Below, one piece after another: positions 54,791 through 63,577 of a DNA stretch of 64,000 nt (its first letter is position 1; each line of letters begins with the position of its first letter). The notes beneath the pieces were generated by a model. That model worked only from the letters and a program-made list of their open reading frames with translations, ran no database searches and was not told where the DNA came from. The stretch is from Rs1 sp000416275 (GTDB lineage: Bacteria; Pseudomonadota; Gammaproteobacteria; Pseudomonadales; Balneatricaceae). The translations under genes and the position numbers were made by a program. The stretch covers positions 2,914,001-2,978,000 of the forward strand of contig OZ251574.1 of NCBI GenBank assembly GCA_965243635.1. The letters are read 5' to 3'.

Positions 54791-55651
54791 ATGGCATATT
54801 TACTAGAACCTTTTAACTACCAATACATGCAAAATGCCATGCTGATCAGCACCTTAATCGGCGTCGTCTGTGCTTTTCTCTCCGCTTATCTGATGCTCAG
54901 AGGTTGGTCGCTTATCGCAGACGCCCTCTCCCATGCCACTGTGCCCGGGGTTGCCGTCGCGTATATGGCAGGCCTGCCTTTTTCCATCGGCGCTTTTGTC
55001 TCTGGAGGCTTAGCGGCCATTGCCATTTTATTTATAAAACAGCGCAGTATTTTAAAAGAGGATGTCGCTATTGGTCTGATCTTTACCACCTTTTTTGCCG
55101 CGGGCTTATTTTTGTTATCGCTCTCCCCTAGCTCCGTAGATTTGCAGCGCATATTAATGGGTAATATTTTAGCGATAGACCCTTGGGATAGTCTACAAAT
55201 GTTGCTTATAAGTTTACTTACTTTAAGCTTTTTAGTGTTTTATTGGAAAGATTTGCTACTGGTTTTCTTTGATGAACAGCACGCATGGATGGTTGGCATT
55301 AACCCTAATAAATTGAAAATTTTATTCTTTGCCTGCTTGAGCGCGACCACCTTAGCGGCGATGCAAACAGTCGGCGCTTTGTTAGTCATAGCGGTGGTTG
55401 TCACTCCTGGCGCTACTGCTTACCTACTCAGTGATAAATTTAAAAATATTATCTTTATTAGTATCGCAATCGGCGGTTTAAGTTCTCTTATCGGTACCTA
55501 CTTAAGCTATTTCATTGATGGTGCAACCGGCGCTGTTATTGTTTGTATTCAAACACTGTGCTTTTTAACAGCCTTTATCTTCGCGCCTAAAGAAGGCCTA
55601 CTTGCTCTTAGAAAACAGCGCCGACAAGCATGGAGGAATCAGTGTGTTTGA
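54791..55651 (+). CDS. sitC: SitC/YfeC-type ABC transporter permease
   Basis: A 286-residue permease with eight or so membrane helices. It has the ABC-3 family signatures GWSLIADALSHATVPGVAVAY and AMQTVGALLVIAVVVTPGATAYLL. I start it at ATG 54791, four bases after the sitB stop; the earlier frame start (54668) lies inside sitB. It pairs with SitD to form the channel. Confidence 0.92.
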   Translation: MAYLLEPFNYQYMQNAMLISTLIGVVCAFLSAYLMLRGWSLIADALSHATVPGVAVAYMAGLPFSIGAFVSGGLAAIAILFIKQRSILKEDVAIGLIFTTFFAAGLFLLSLSPSSVDLQRILMGNILAIDPWDSLQMLLISLLTLSFLVFYWKDLLLVFFDEQHAWMVGINPNKLKILFFACLSATTLAAMQTVGALLVIAVVVTPGATAYLLSDKFKNIIFISIAIGGLSSLIGTYLSYFIDGATGAVIVCIQTLCFLTAFIFAPKEGLLALRKQRRQAWRNQCV

Positions 55652-56558
55652 TCTTAACCTATTACTTTCAAGTATCACTATTGACAGCCTAATTCAGCCT
55701 TTTAGCTTTGACTTTATGCTGCAAGCTTTTGCCGTGGTCTTAGTGATTAGTCTACCTATGGCTCTACTCTCTTGTTACATTGTTCTAAAAGGCTGGTCAT
55801 TGATGGGAGATGCCATTGCCCATGCCGTTTTGCCGGGCATCGTCTTAGCCTACATGCTGGCTATTCCGCTATCTATTGGTGCTTTTGCCGCCGGGTTGTG
55901 CTGTGCGATGACCACCGGCTTCATTAAAGAAAATAGCCGTTTAAGAGAAGATACTATTATGGGTATCGTCTTTTCGGGAATGTTTGCGATCGGCATCATT
56001 TTATTTCATCAATCCAATACCGACCTGCATTTAACCCACTTACTACTAGGCGACGTATTGGGAATCAAGACCGAAGACCTCATAGAAACAGGGCTGTTAT
56101 CGATCTTTGTACTGGCTATTTTGTTAGTTCGAGGAAGAGATTTAATGCTGTTTATTTTTGATCCTCAGCAAGCTCAAGTGACGGGGATTAGTGTGAAGTT
56201 TTGGCATTATGGGATTCAAATATTATTGGCGCTAACAATTGTCGCCGCTCTTCAAGCAGTAGGAATGATACTATCGGTAGCGCTGTTAATTATACCCGGC
56301 GCCTGCGCATTATTAGTGACCAAACAATTTTCCAAGATGAAAATAATAGCGAGTGCGATTGCCATGAGCTGCTCATTTTTCGGCGTTTACCTAAGCTTTT
56401 ATTTAGACAGTGCCCCCGCTGCGACAATTGTACTGTTAATGGCAGCGGTCTTCTGTGTTCTTTTTAGCTTTAAACTTTACGCTGAACGCCAGTTAGTCCG
56501 TCGTAAGATAAAGAAAAAGCACAGTGTTGAAGAACTTCCGTACGCCTCTAATCCTTAA
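55644..56558 (+). CDS. sitD: SitD/YfeD-type ABC transporter permease
   Basis: A 304-residue second permease, related to SitC (GWSLMGDAIAHAVLPGIVLAYM; ALQAVGMILSVALLIIPGACALLV). I choose GTG 55644, seven bases after GGAGG, overlapping the sitC end by 8 bases, over the in-frame start at 55602. The C-terminus is basic and cytosolic. Last gene of the operon; ybaK converges on it 16 bases later. Confidence 0.92.
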   Translation: MFDLNLLLSSITIDSLIQPFSFDFMLQAFAVVLVISLPMALLSCYIVLKGWSLMGDAIAHAVLPGIVLAYMLAIPLSIGAFAAGLCCAMTTGFIKENSRLREDTIMGIVFSGMFAIGIILFHQSNTDLHLTHLLLGDVLGIKTEDLIETGLLSIFVLAILLVRGRDLMLFIFDPQQAQVTGISVKFWHYGIQILLALTIVAALQAVGMILSVALLIIPGACALLVTKQFSKMKIIASAIAMSCSFFGVYLSFYLDSAPAATIVLLMAAVFCVLFSFKLYAERQLVRRKIKKKHSVEELPYASNP

Positions 56559-56574
56559 TCCTGACAATCCAGAT

Positions 56575-57045
56575 TTACTCCACACATAGATGCTCTATAC
56601 GCCCTCTGGTTAGCAACATAAGATCAGCGGGGCTGAGCTCTATTTCCAACCCCCTGCGACCAGCACTGACAAAAACAGTAGCAAAAGAACTGGCAGAGTG
56701 ATCAATGACCGTGATTAATGATTTTTTTTGACCGATGGGGCTCACTCCACCTAATACATAACCGGTCGATTTTTCTACTTTTGAACTGTCAGCCATTGTT
56801 ACTTTCTTGACACCCGTTGCTTTAGCCATCAATTTCATACTTAATTTTTGCACCACCGGGAGTATAGCGACAGCTAAGCGATCGCTATCTAGCTGCACGA
56901 CTAAGGTTTTAAATACTCGAGCGGGATCGACGGCTAATTTTTCCACAGCCTCTAAGCCATAGGTACTACAACTAGCGACATGCTGATATTCATGCAGCTG
57001 ATAGATTATTTTTTTACTTTTTAGCTGATTGATGGCTGGAGTCAT
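56575..57045 (-). CDS. ybaK: Cys-tRNA(Pro)/Cys-tRNA(Cys) deacylase, YbaK type
   Basis: A 156-residue YbaK-family editing protein that removes cysteine from mischarged tRNA(Pro). Signatures: RVFKTLVVQLD, AVAILPVVQKLSMK with the catalytic lysine of the family near KLSMKLMAKATGVKKV, and GYVLGGVSPIGQKK. Length is typical. It is monocistronic, convergent with sitD. Confidence 0.9.
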   Translation of the reverse strand: MTPAINQLKSKKIIYQLHEYQHVASCSTYGLEAVEKLAVDPARVFKTLVVQLDSDRLAVAILPVVQKLSMKLMAKATGVKKVTMADSSKVEKSTGYVLGGVSPIGQKKSLITVIDHSASSFATVFVSAGRRGLEIELSPADLMLLTRGRIEHLCVE

Positions 57046-57084
57046 GTATTTCTCATTTTTAATTAAGCTAAATCTATCGCTGCA

Positions 57085-57142
57085 AAGCGCATACAGAGAG
57101 TAAGATATTGGCTCTCGGCGGAATTGGCAAATTTTAACAACA
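57085..57142. repeat. MITE-like family 2 fragment in ybaK-fghA spacer
   Basis: CATACAGAGAGTAAGATATTGG followed by CGGAATTGGCAAATTTTAAC resembles the inner part of family 2 (compare 40270-40320). The 410-base divergent spacer (57046-57455) contains the promoters of both genes, which I cannot place, and nothing else recognisable. Confidence 0.55.
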
Positions 57143-57455
57143 AGCTGAGCTGCGCTATTGATTCACTGACAAAGGCATTCACGCATAAAACTGCAGCGAC
57201 TATACCGATCATCATCCACAGCGCGTTAGAGTTTAGCCATTTATAACGCCCGCCAGCAGCGACCTCTCAATAATGCAAATTCAACCTCCAGAATCAACAG
57301 GTTAGGCTTGCTAAATAGCCGCCTAAATGAAACTTGTTATTGCTTAAGCAAAGCAGTTCATGCAAAGTAACTCGCATTGATATGCGGCTTGGAAATCCAG
57401 CAATAAATACAACTTGCCAAACTTATACAATTTTATAGCACTTTGAGAGTTAAAC

Positions 57456-58310
57456 ATGAACCCATTGAAGAATTTACAAGAACTTGAAGCCGTCAAAGAG
57501 TTCGGCGGTTGGTTGAAACGCTACCAACACGCATCGAGCACTTGCCATTGCGAGATGACCTTCTCCATTTATTTACCGCCTCTTGCTGAACAGCAAAAAG
57601 TCCCTGTGCTCTACTGGTTATCAGGGTTGACTTGCACCGATGACAATTTTCGCACCAAAGCCGGCGCACAGCGTTACGCAGCGGAACATGGTATTGCTAT
57701 CGTCATGCCCGACACTAGCCCAAGAGGTGATGATGTAGCTGATGTAACGGATCGATACGACTTAGGTAAAGGGGCGGGATTTTATGTCAATGCCAGTCAA
57801 AAACCTTGGAGTGATCACTATCAAATGTTTGCTTACATCAACCAAGAACTCCCCGCTTTGATTGAAGCAAACTTTGCAGTGCTAGCCGGTGTTAAATCCA
57901 TCAGTGGTCATTCAATGGGCGGTCACGGCGCGCTAATTAGCGCAATTAAAAATCCAGATGCCTATCGATCGGTATCTGCCTTTTCTCCGATCTGTCACCC
58001 TATTAGCAGCCCTTGGGGTCAAGGATGCCTAAGCACTTACCTAGGTGATGATCCAGCGGATTGGAATGCTTGGGATGCAACAGAACTGGTTAAATCCGGC
58101 CTTGCCAAGCTTCCGATATTAATCGATCAAGGCAGCGGCGATCAATTTTTAGCCGGGCAATTGTACCCCCAAGATTTACAATCAGCTTGTCGAGAACAGG
58201 ACATTGAAATCAATGTAAGAATGCAGCCTGACTATGATCACAGCTACCATTTTATAGCGACATTTATTGGCGAGCACATTGCATATCACGCCGAGGCTCT
58301 TAACCAATAA
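57456..58310 (+). CDS. fghA: S-formylglutathione hydrolase
   Basis: A 284-residue esterase D-type hydrolase that cleaves S-formylglutathione to formate and glutathione, the second step of formaldehyde detoxification. The nucleophile serine (about S153) is in SGHSMGGHGAL, with SPRGDDVADVTD-like substrate loop and the catalytic histidine near YDHSYHFIATF. It has a GAGAG ribosome site. The partner formaldehyde dehydrogenase gene is not next to it in this window. Confidence 0.93.
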   Translation: MNPLKNLQELEAVKEFGGWLKRYQHASSTCHCEMTFSIYLPPLAEQQKVPVLYWLSGLTCTDDNFRTKAGAQRYAAEHGIAIVMPDTSPRGDDVADVTDRYDLGKGAGFYVNASQKPWSDHYQMFAYINQELPALIEANFAVLAGVKSISGHSMGGHGALISAIKNPDAYRSVSAFSPICHPISSPWGQGCLSTYLGDDPADWNAWDATELVKSGLAKLPILIDQGSGDQFLAGQLYPQDLQSACREQDIEINVRMQPDYDHSYHFIATFIGEHIAYHAEALNQ

Positions 58311-58393
58311 CCGGCGATAGAGTTAACTAAAATTGGCTTGAACTAGTAAGCTGAGGCCTCACGTTAAGCTTTGCTAGCTCGGCCTCTCTTAGC

Positions 58394-58440
58394 AACCTCT
58401 GCACAAGTCCCGCATTTCCCCTGTGGATTGTTCAGAGAAT
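58394..58440. repeat. Family 4 short inverted repeat
   Basis: AACCTCTGCACAAGTCCCGC and TTGTTCAGAGAAT are inverted partners, matching copies at 62494-62536 and 24010-24050. It lies between fghA and the hydroxyacid dehydrogenase gene, which converge, and could act as a bidirectional terminator. Confidence 0.55.
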
Positions 58441-58459
58441 CCTTAATTATTCTCCAGCT

Positions 58460-59435
58460 TCAATCTATAAATGTTATTTGATTTTTGATAGCTTCACCTC
58501 GATTCCAACGCAGCAAGTTAGCACTAAAAAATTGTAAATATTTTTGTTCGTATTGAAAGACTCCGTCCGCCATATGGGGGGGTAAGTATCAGGTTTTCTA
58601 TCTCCCACAATGGACTTTCTTTGACCAGCGGTTCCTGTTTAAAGACATCAATGTATGCAGCTTTTAAACGGTTGCTAGCCAAGGCGCTGATCAACGCTTG
58701 CTCCTCCACAACTGGGCCCCTTGCGGTATTTATTAAACAGGCACCAGCTTTCATTCTACTGATCATATCTCGATTGAACAGATGGGTAGTCTCATCACTG
58801 AGCGGTACATGTAGTGAGACGAAATCCGCCTGGCCAACAATCTCGGGTAATTCGGCATCGGAATAAAGTCGATCAACATTTTTATAGGCTTGCATATTTT
58901 TTCGAGTGGCGATGACCCTCATACCCAGCGCCTTAGCATTATCGGCTACTTTTTTACCAACGGCTCCCAAGCCAACGATAAGCAATGTTTGCTCACATAT
59001 CGGCTTAAATTGATGCTTAATCCACGCCTTGTTAAGTTGCTGTCGGTGATATGTATGTAGGTTATTATTCATCGCCAAAATCGCCCCCAGTACCGTTTCC
59101 GCTAGATACTGTGCGAGCACGCCTGCCCCGTTACTCATTACCGAAAATGTTGAGCTCCAAGGTAACATTCGATCAATGCCAGAACCGCCAACATGATACC
59201 ATTTTACGGATCGATATTGCCCTGCCATTCTCAAGCAGTCACTGGTAAGCTTGGCATCATTAATCGAAAATACCGCGTCAGGTTGGGCCAATTCAAGCAT
59301 TGGTCCGACCTCTGCACTAGATTCAGCATAGAATACTTTTACCTTTGGATGGTGCTGTTCAATCACGCCTCTCAATTGGCTGGCATCGCCGTGTAAGATC
59401 AATACCGATTGAATCTTGTGGGTGTCATTACTCAT
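58460..59435 (-). CDS. 2-hydroxyacid dehydrogenase (GhrA type), frameshifted near the end
   Basis: An NAD(P)-dependent glyoxylate/hydroxypyruvate reductase-like enzyme. NAD-binding motif VGLGAVGKKVADNAKALGM, substrate arginine in NTARGPVVEEQAL, then ENLILTP. As written the frame reads LILTPPYGG and stops at 58524, losing the catalytic histidine. Removing one base from a run of seven G on the plus strand (58576-58582) restores TPHMADGV and a normal C-terminus (QYEQKYLQFFSANLLRWNRG) ending at 58460, giving 324 residues. So this is either a sequencing or assembly error or a homopolymer-slippage mutation. I start it at ATG 59435 because the longer 59504 start adds atypical residues. Confidence 0.82.
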
Positions 59436-59707
59436 TTTAAATTTAACCTTTATTGATAGCATCGCTACAGTATTATTATTGAACACCATAATTTGGTTGA
59501 ACATTAACCTATTACAGCTGCTCTTTTACCGCTTTAACTTCACCGCAGTTTAAAAAAACGTTTATTAGGACAATTAGAAAACCACTATGATTGAATAATT
59601 TTAGAGTATAAAATACGCTTAGAATTAAGAGTAATACCGATCATTTTCTTCGAAGGTGGAGCGTAAACAGCTTCTAATATCAGTGTAATCAGCGACAGGT
59701 AAACACC

Positions 59708-60565
59708 ATGAGTGAACGATATCATCCTCCCAAAATTTGGCTCAATGATACCAGTGGTAGCAACAAATGGGCGAGCATTAATAGCGACAAATCGGGTGCT
59801 AGATATGAAAAACAACTACCGCTAGGTAAACATGCTCTGCAGCTCTATTCACTCGGCACCCCCAACGGTCAAAAAGTAACTATATTGCTCGAAGAATTAC
59901 TGGCGCTTGGTATTAAAGAAGCTGAATATGATGCTTATTTGATTAATATTGGCGAAGCTGATCAATTTTCATCAGGTTTTGTCGGGATCAATGCAAACTC
60001 AAAAATCCCCGCCTTAGTTGATAAGTCTGGCAATCAAGACGTACACGTCTTCGAATCTGCTTCTATTTTGGTACATTTAGCCGAAAAATTCGGTCATTTT
60101 TTAGCGAGTGATGGCGCTGCTCGAACAGCAACCTTCAACTGGTTATTCTGGGCGCAAGGTTCAGCCCCATTCTTAGGTGGTGGATTCGGCCATTTCTACG
60201 CATATGCCGATGAAAAACAAGAGTACCCGATTAATCGTTTTGCGATGGAAGTTAAGCGCCAATTAGATGTGTTGGATAAACAGCTTGCGGATAATAATTT
60301 TATCGCCGGTGAAAATTATTCAATCGCTGATATGGCGATCTGGCCCTGGTACGGAAATTTAGTGTTGGGGGTTTTATATGATGCGGCAGAGTTTTTACAA
60401 GTAGAGACTTATTCGAATGTCATTCGCTGGGCTAAAATGCTCGAATCTCGTGTGGCTGTGCAACGTGGCCGTATAGTTAACCGCACTTGGGGAGAAGCAT
60501 GGGAGCAACTGCCAGAGCGCCACTGCGCACAAGACATAGAGAATGTTTTACAGCTGCGTCCATAG
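59708..60565 (+). CDS. yghU: Glutathione S-transferase, YghU type
   Basis: A 285-residue YghU-like glutathione transferase with disulfide-bond reductase activity. Signatures: LYSLGTPNGQKVTILLEELL, GDQFSSGF-type loop (EADQFSSGFVGINANSKIPAL), VFESASILVHLAEKFG and YSIADMAIWPWYG. It lacks a resolving cysteine at the N-terminal active site, as usual for the class, which uses threonine and asparagine. Monocistronic. Confidence 0.92.
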   Translation: MSERYHPPKIWLNDTSGSNKWASINSDKSGARYEKQLPLGKHALQLYSLGTPNGQKVTILLEELLALGIKEAEYDAYLINIGEADQFSSGFVGINANSKIPALVDKSGNQDVHVFESASILVHLAEKFGHFLASDGAARTATFNWLFWAQGSAPFLGGGFGHFYAYADEKQEYPINRFAMEVKRQLDVLDKQLADNNFIAGENYSIADMAIWPWYGNLVLGVLYDAAEFLQVETYSNVIRWAKMLESRVAVQRGRIVNRTWGEAWEQLPERHCAQDIENVLQLRP

Positions 60566-60600
60566 CCTCAAGCCCACCGCTAAAGGTGTGCTTGAGGCTA
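60563..60600 (+). terminator. Strong hairpin starting at the yghU stop codon
   Basis: TAGCCTCAAGC (60563-60573, beginning with the stop codon) pairs perfectly with GCTTGAGGCTA (60590-60600), and CACC/GGTG pairs inside, for about 15 base pairs. No T-run follows, so it is a terminator-like or mRNA-stabilising hairpin, not a textbook intrinsic terminator. Confidence 0.55.
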
Positions 60601-60705
60601 GCCACTATAATCTAACTATTCTTATTGGATAGACCAACGCTGGTTATCAGCTGGTTATTGCCGCTAACTAATGACCATCAACAACGCTGTGATAGTTTGT
60701 GATAG

Positions 60706-61206
60706 TTAAAGCCAACCAAGAGCGACAAGATCGAGCGCTGCTTTAGTCACTAATACCCCATTGTTATCGGCATAGACATAATGGCCCGGCAAAAAAGATA
60801 TTCCGCCAAAATTAATCGGTACATTGACGTCACCTAATCCCCGCTTTTCGGTTTTAAGCGGGTGTACGCCTAGCGCTTGCACACCTATTTTTATAGTAGA
60901 AATTGCATTCACATCCCGAATACAACCATGAATGATAATGCCTGCCCAGCCATTGGCAGCGGCTTTTTCTGCCAGCATATCACCTAACATCGCATGTCGC
61001 AGCGAGCCACCGCCATCAACCACTAGCACTTTTCCAACTCCCGGTTGAGTGACCAACTCACGAAGCTTAGAGTTATCCTCAAAGGCCTTTAAGGTCACTA
61101 TTTCACCAAAAAAGGTTTGTCTTTCAGCAAAGTTTCGTAAGATTGGCTGTAAAATACTGATTTCATCGGGATACTGGTCACATATTTCAGGTAATAAATC
61201 TTGCAT
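60706..61206 (-). CDS. rraA: RraA-like protein (aldolase/RNase E regulator family)
   Basis: A 166-residue protein of the RraA/HMG-aldolase family: MQDLLPEICDQYPDEISILQP, VLVVDGGGSLRHAMLGDMLAEKA, GCIRDVNAI and PLKTEKRGLGDVNVP. In proteobacteria such proteins either inhibit RNase E or act as 4-hydroxy-4-methyl-2-oxoglutarate aldolases. The G-x-x-R-D aldolase signature is present, so either role is open. Good ribosome site (AGGAG). Monocistronic. Confidence 0.88.
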   Translation of the reverse strand: MQDLLPEICDQYPDEISILQPILRNFAERQTFFGEIVTLKAFEDNSKLRELVTQPGVGKVLVVDGGGSLRHAMLGDMLAEKAAANGWAGIIIHGCIRDVNAISTIKIGVQALGVHPLKTEKRGLGDVNVPINFGGISFLPGHYVYADNNGVLVTKAALDLVALGWL

Positions 61207-61393
61207 TTTACTCTCCTAGTCGCTGATTCTAATGTTATTTATTGAGTATTCTCATTTAGCAGTAAGCGCGGGCATCTCGATGTGCTAAATTAGCCCCATG
61301 ACCCTACTATAAACCAATATTTTTTAACATAAACGTATTTTTAATCATCAGATCAATATATGAATGATAATCAATAGCATTTTTGAGGTGTAG

Positions 61394-62467
61394 ATGAATA
61401 ACAGTTATCCCACAGCTGGCAAGAAATTAGATACCACCCCCACGATTGACTTTAGAAGCGACACTGTCACTAAACCTAGTCACGAGATGCGCCAGTATAT
61501 GAGTGAGGCAGCGGTGGGTGATGATGTCTACGGTGAGGACCCAAGCGTTAATCAATTACAGCTAAAGGTGGCCAAGCTACTCAACAAGGAGGCGAGCTTA
61601 TTTGTCCCCTCCGGCACCATGAGCAACCTAATCGCCTTAATGGCCCATTGCCAAAGGGGCGATGAATTGATTGTCGGTGAACAAAATCATATTTTTGGCC
61701 ATGAGGCCGGTGGCGCTTCGGTATTGGGCAGTATTGCCATGCAGAGCTTAAAGACCACTGATAAAGGTTATATTAGCATTGATCAAGTAGCGGCGGCTAT
61801 TCGCCCTGATGATGCGCATTTCGCCCAGTCGAAACTACTGTGTTTGGAAAATACAATTTCAGGCTTTATTCAACCTCAGCCAATGCTCGATGAGATTGCA
61901 CACTTTGCCAAGAGTCGTGATTTGAAAGTACATATGGATGGCGCTCGGTTAATGCATGCGGCTATCGCAAGCGATACTAGCCCTGCTGTACTATGCCAGC
62001 ATTTCGACTCAGTGTCCCTCTGTCTCTCTAAAGCATTGGGCGCACCTGCCGGGTCAGTATTAAGTGGTTCCAGCCGCTTTATTTCACGCGCCACTAGACT
62101 GAGAAAAATGCTCGGTGGCGGTATGCGCCAAGCAGGTATTTTAGCCGCAGCGGGCATCTATGCTTTAGATAATAATGTGCAGCGTTTACAAGAAGATCAT
62201 GATTTAACCCTCTATTTTGCCAAGCAGTTACAGCAAATCCCCCCTCTGCAGATCGATTTAGATCGCATAGAAACGAATATGTTATTTGCTCACCTTCCAC
62301 TGGCGACCGGTAAATCAGAGCACGAGACACTAGCCGCTTATTTAGCACCTTTCGCCATTTGTATTGGCAGTAGCTCAGTGTGTAGAATCGTTTTACACAT
62401 GGATATTTCAAAAGAAGATGTTGATTTTACATTAGAAAAAATAACAGAGTACTACCGTCGGGGGTAA
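61394..62467 (+). CDS. ltaE: Low-specificity L-threonine aldolase
   Basis: A 357-residue PLP enzyme that splits L-threonine (and allo-threonine) to glycine and acetaldehyde. Signatures: FRSDTVTKPSHEMRQYM, AVGDDVYGEDPSVN, VHMDGARLMHAA and the PLP lysine in SLSKALGAPAGS. It has a GAGGTG ribosome site. Length fits the family. It converges on the CysB-like gene. Confidence 0.93.
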   Translation: MNNSYPTAGKKLDTTPTIDFRSDTVTKPSHEMRQYMSEAAVGDDVYGEDPSVNQLQLKVAKLLNKEASLFVPSGTMSNLIALMAHCQRGDELIVGEQNHIFGHEAGGASVLGSIAMQSLKTTDKGYISIDQVAAAIRPDDAHFAQSKLLCLENTISGFIQPQPMLDEIAHFAKSRDLKVHMDGARLMHAAIASDTSPAVLCQHFDSVSLCLSKALGAPAGSVLSGSSRFISRATRLRKMLGGGMRQAGILAAAGIYALDNNVQRLQEDHDLTLYFAKQLQQIPPLQIDLDRIETNMLFAHLPLATGKSEHETLAAYLAPFAICIGSSSVCRIVLHMDISKEDVDFTLEKITEYYRRG

Positions 62468-62493
62468 CCTGACATTGTAAAAGGGGAGCCTAA

Positions 62494-62536
62494 GAACAAG
62501 CCCGCATTTCCCCTACGGGGCGTGTCTGACTTGTTC
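62494..62536. repeat. Family 4 short inverted repeat between ltaE and cysB-like gene
   Basis: GAACAAG (62494-62500) pairs with CTTGTTC (62530-62536), and CCCCTACGGGG forms an inner hairpin at 62510-62520. It sits exactly between convergent genes, so it may terminate both. The same pattern occurs at 58394 and 24010. Confidence 0.6.
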
Positions 62537-62570
62537 AGAGGGCGAACCGCATTCGCTTATGGTAGCTAGC

Positions 62571-63548
62571 TCAGTTCATCTCTGGCAGTGCGTGGCCGGC
62601 AAATATTTCATCGACTTGCATGCGATTGTCACAGTTCATCACTTCTCTGACTAAATCAGGGGTTAAATGAGGGGCGAACAAACTGATAAACTCATACATG
62701 TAGCCGCGCAAAAAGGTCCCTTTTCTAAAGCCTATTTGCGTGGTGCTAGATTCAAATAAATGACTGGCATCTATTGCCACTAAGTCGGTGTCTACGTCAG
62801 GATCAAACGCCATACTGGCTATAATCCCCACCCCTAAGTTAAGTCTAACGTAAGTTTTTATCACATCGGAATCAACCGCTGTAAATACTACTTTTGGCTC
62901 GAGACCTTGCTGCTTAAACGCATCGTCTAATTTCGAACGCCCGGTAAAACCAAACACATAAGTGACTATTGAATACTTGGCTAACGCCTCCAAGGTCAGT
63001 TCAGATAGCTGCGCCAAAGGGTGATTTTTAGGCACGACAACCGATCGATTCCAACGATAGCAGGGCATCATTATCAAGTCACTGAAATGACTTAACGCCT
63101 CCGTAGCTATCGCAAAATCAACTTTACCATTAGCAGCCATTTCAGAAATTTGCATTGGCGTGCCCTGCTGCATATGCAGTGACACATCGGGGTAGCTTTG
63201 AATAAACTGAGTAATCGCTAAAGGCAGTGCATAGCGTGCTTGAGTATGAGTCGTGGCAATAGAAAGACTCCCCTTGCGCTCATCACAAAACTCTTGGGAT
63301 ACCTTTTTAATACTCTCAACTTTTTGCAGTATATCCCCAGCTATTTCAAGAATTGCCTTGCCTGCCGGGGTCACTCGCGTCAAGTGTTTACCACTTCTGG
63401 AAAAAACTTCAACACCTAGCTCATCTTCCAACAGCCTAATCTGTTTACTGATACCCGGCTGAGAGGTAAACAAACTCAAGGCGGTAGCAGATACATTGAG
63501 GTCGTGCTTTTCAACTTCTAATATATATTTAAGCTGCTGAAGCTTCAT
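62571..63548 (-). CDS. cysB: LysR-type regulator, CysB-like
   Basis: A 325-residue LysR regulator. The helix-turn-helix is MKLQQLKYILEVEKHDLNVSATALSLFTSQPGISKQIRLLEDELG (in two parts), a CysB-type sequence. The effector domain has TTHTQARYALP and the inducer-binding ATEAL. CysB controls sulfur assimilation genes with N-acetylserine. Close similarity to CysB is visible along the length. A related Cbl-type paralogue cannot be excluded. Confidence 0.88.
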   Translation of the reverse strand: MKLQQLKYILEVEKHDLNVSATALSLFTSQPGISKQIRLLEDELGVEVFSRSGKHLTRVTPAGKAILEIAGDILQKVESIKKVSQEFCDERKGSLSIATTHTQARYALPLAITQFIQSYPDVSLHMQQGTPMQISEMAANGKVDFAIATEALSHFSDLIMMPCYRWNRSVVVPKNHPLAQLSELTLEALAKYSIVTYVFGFTGRSKLDDAFKQQGLEPKVVFTAVDSDVIKTYVRLNLGVGIIASMAFDPDVDTDLVAIDASHLFESSTTQIGFRKGTFLRGYMYEFISLFAPHLTPDLVREVMNCDNRMQVDEIFAGHALPEMN

Positions 63549-63577
63549 AGTTGATGTCCCTTAAAGTAACTGGCAAA

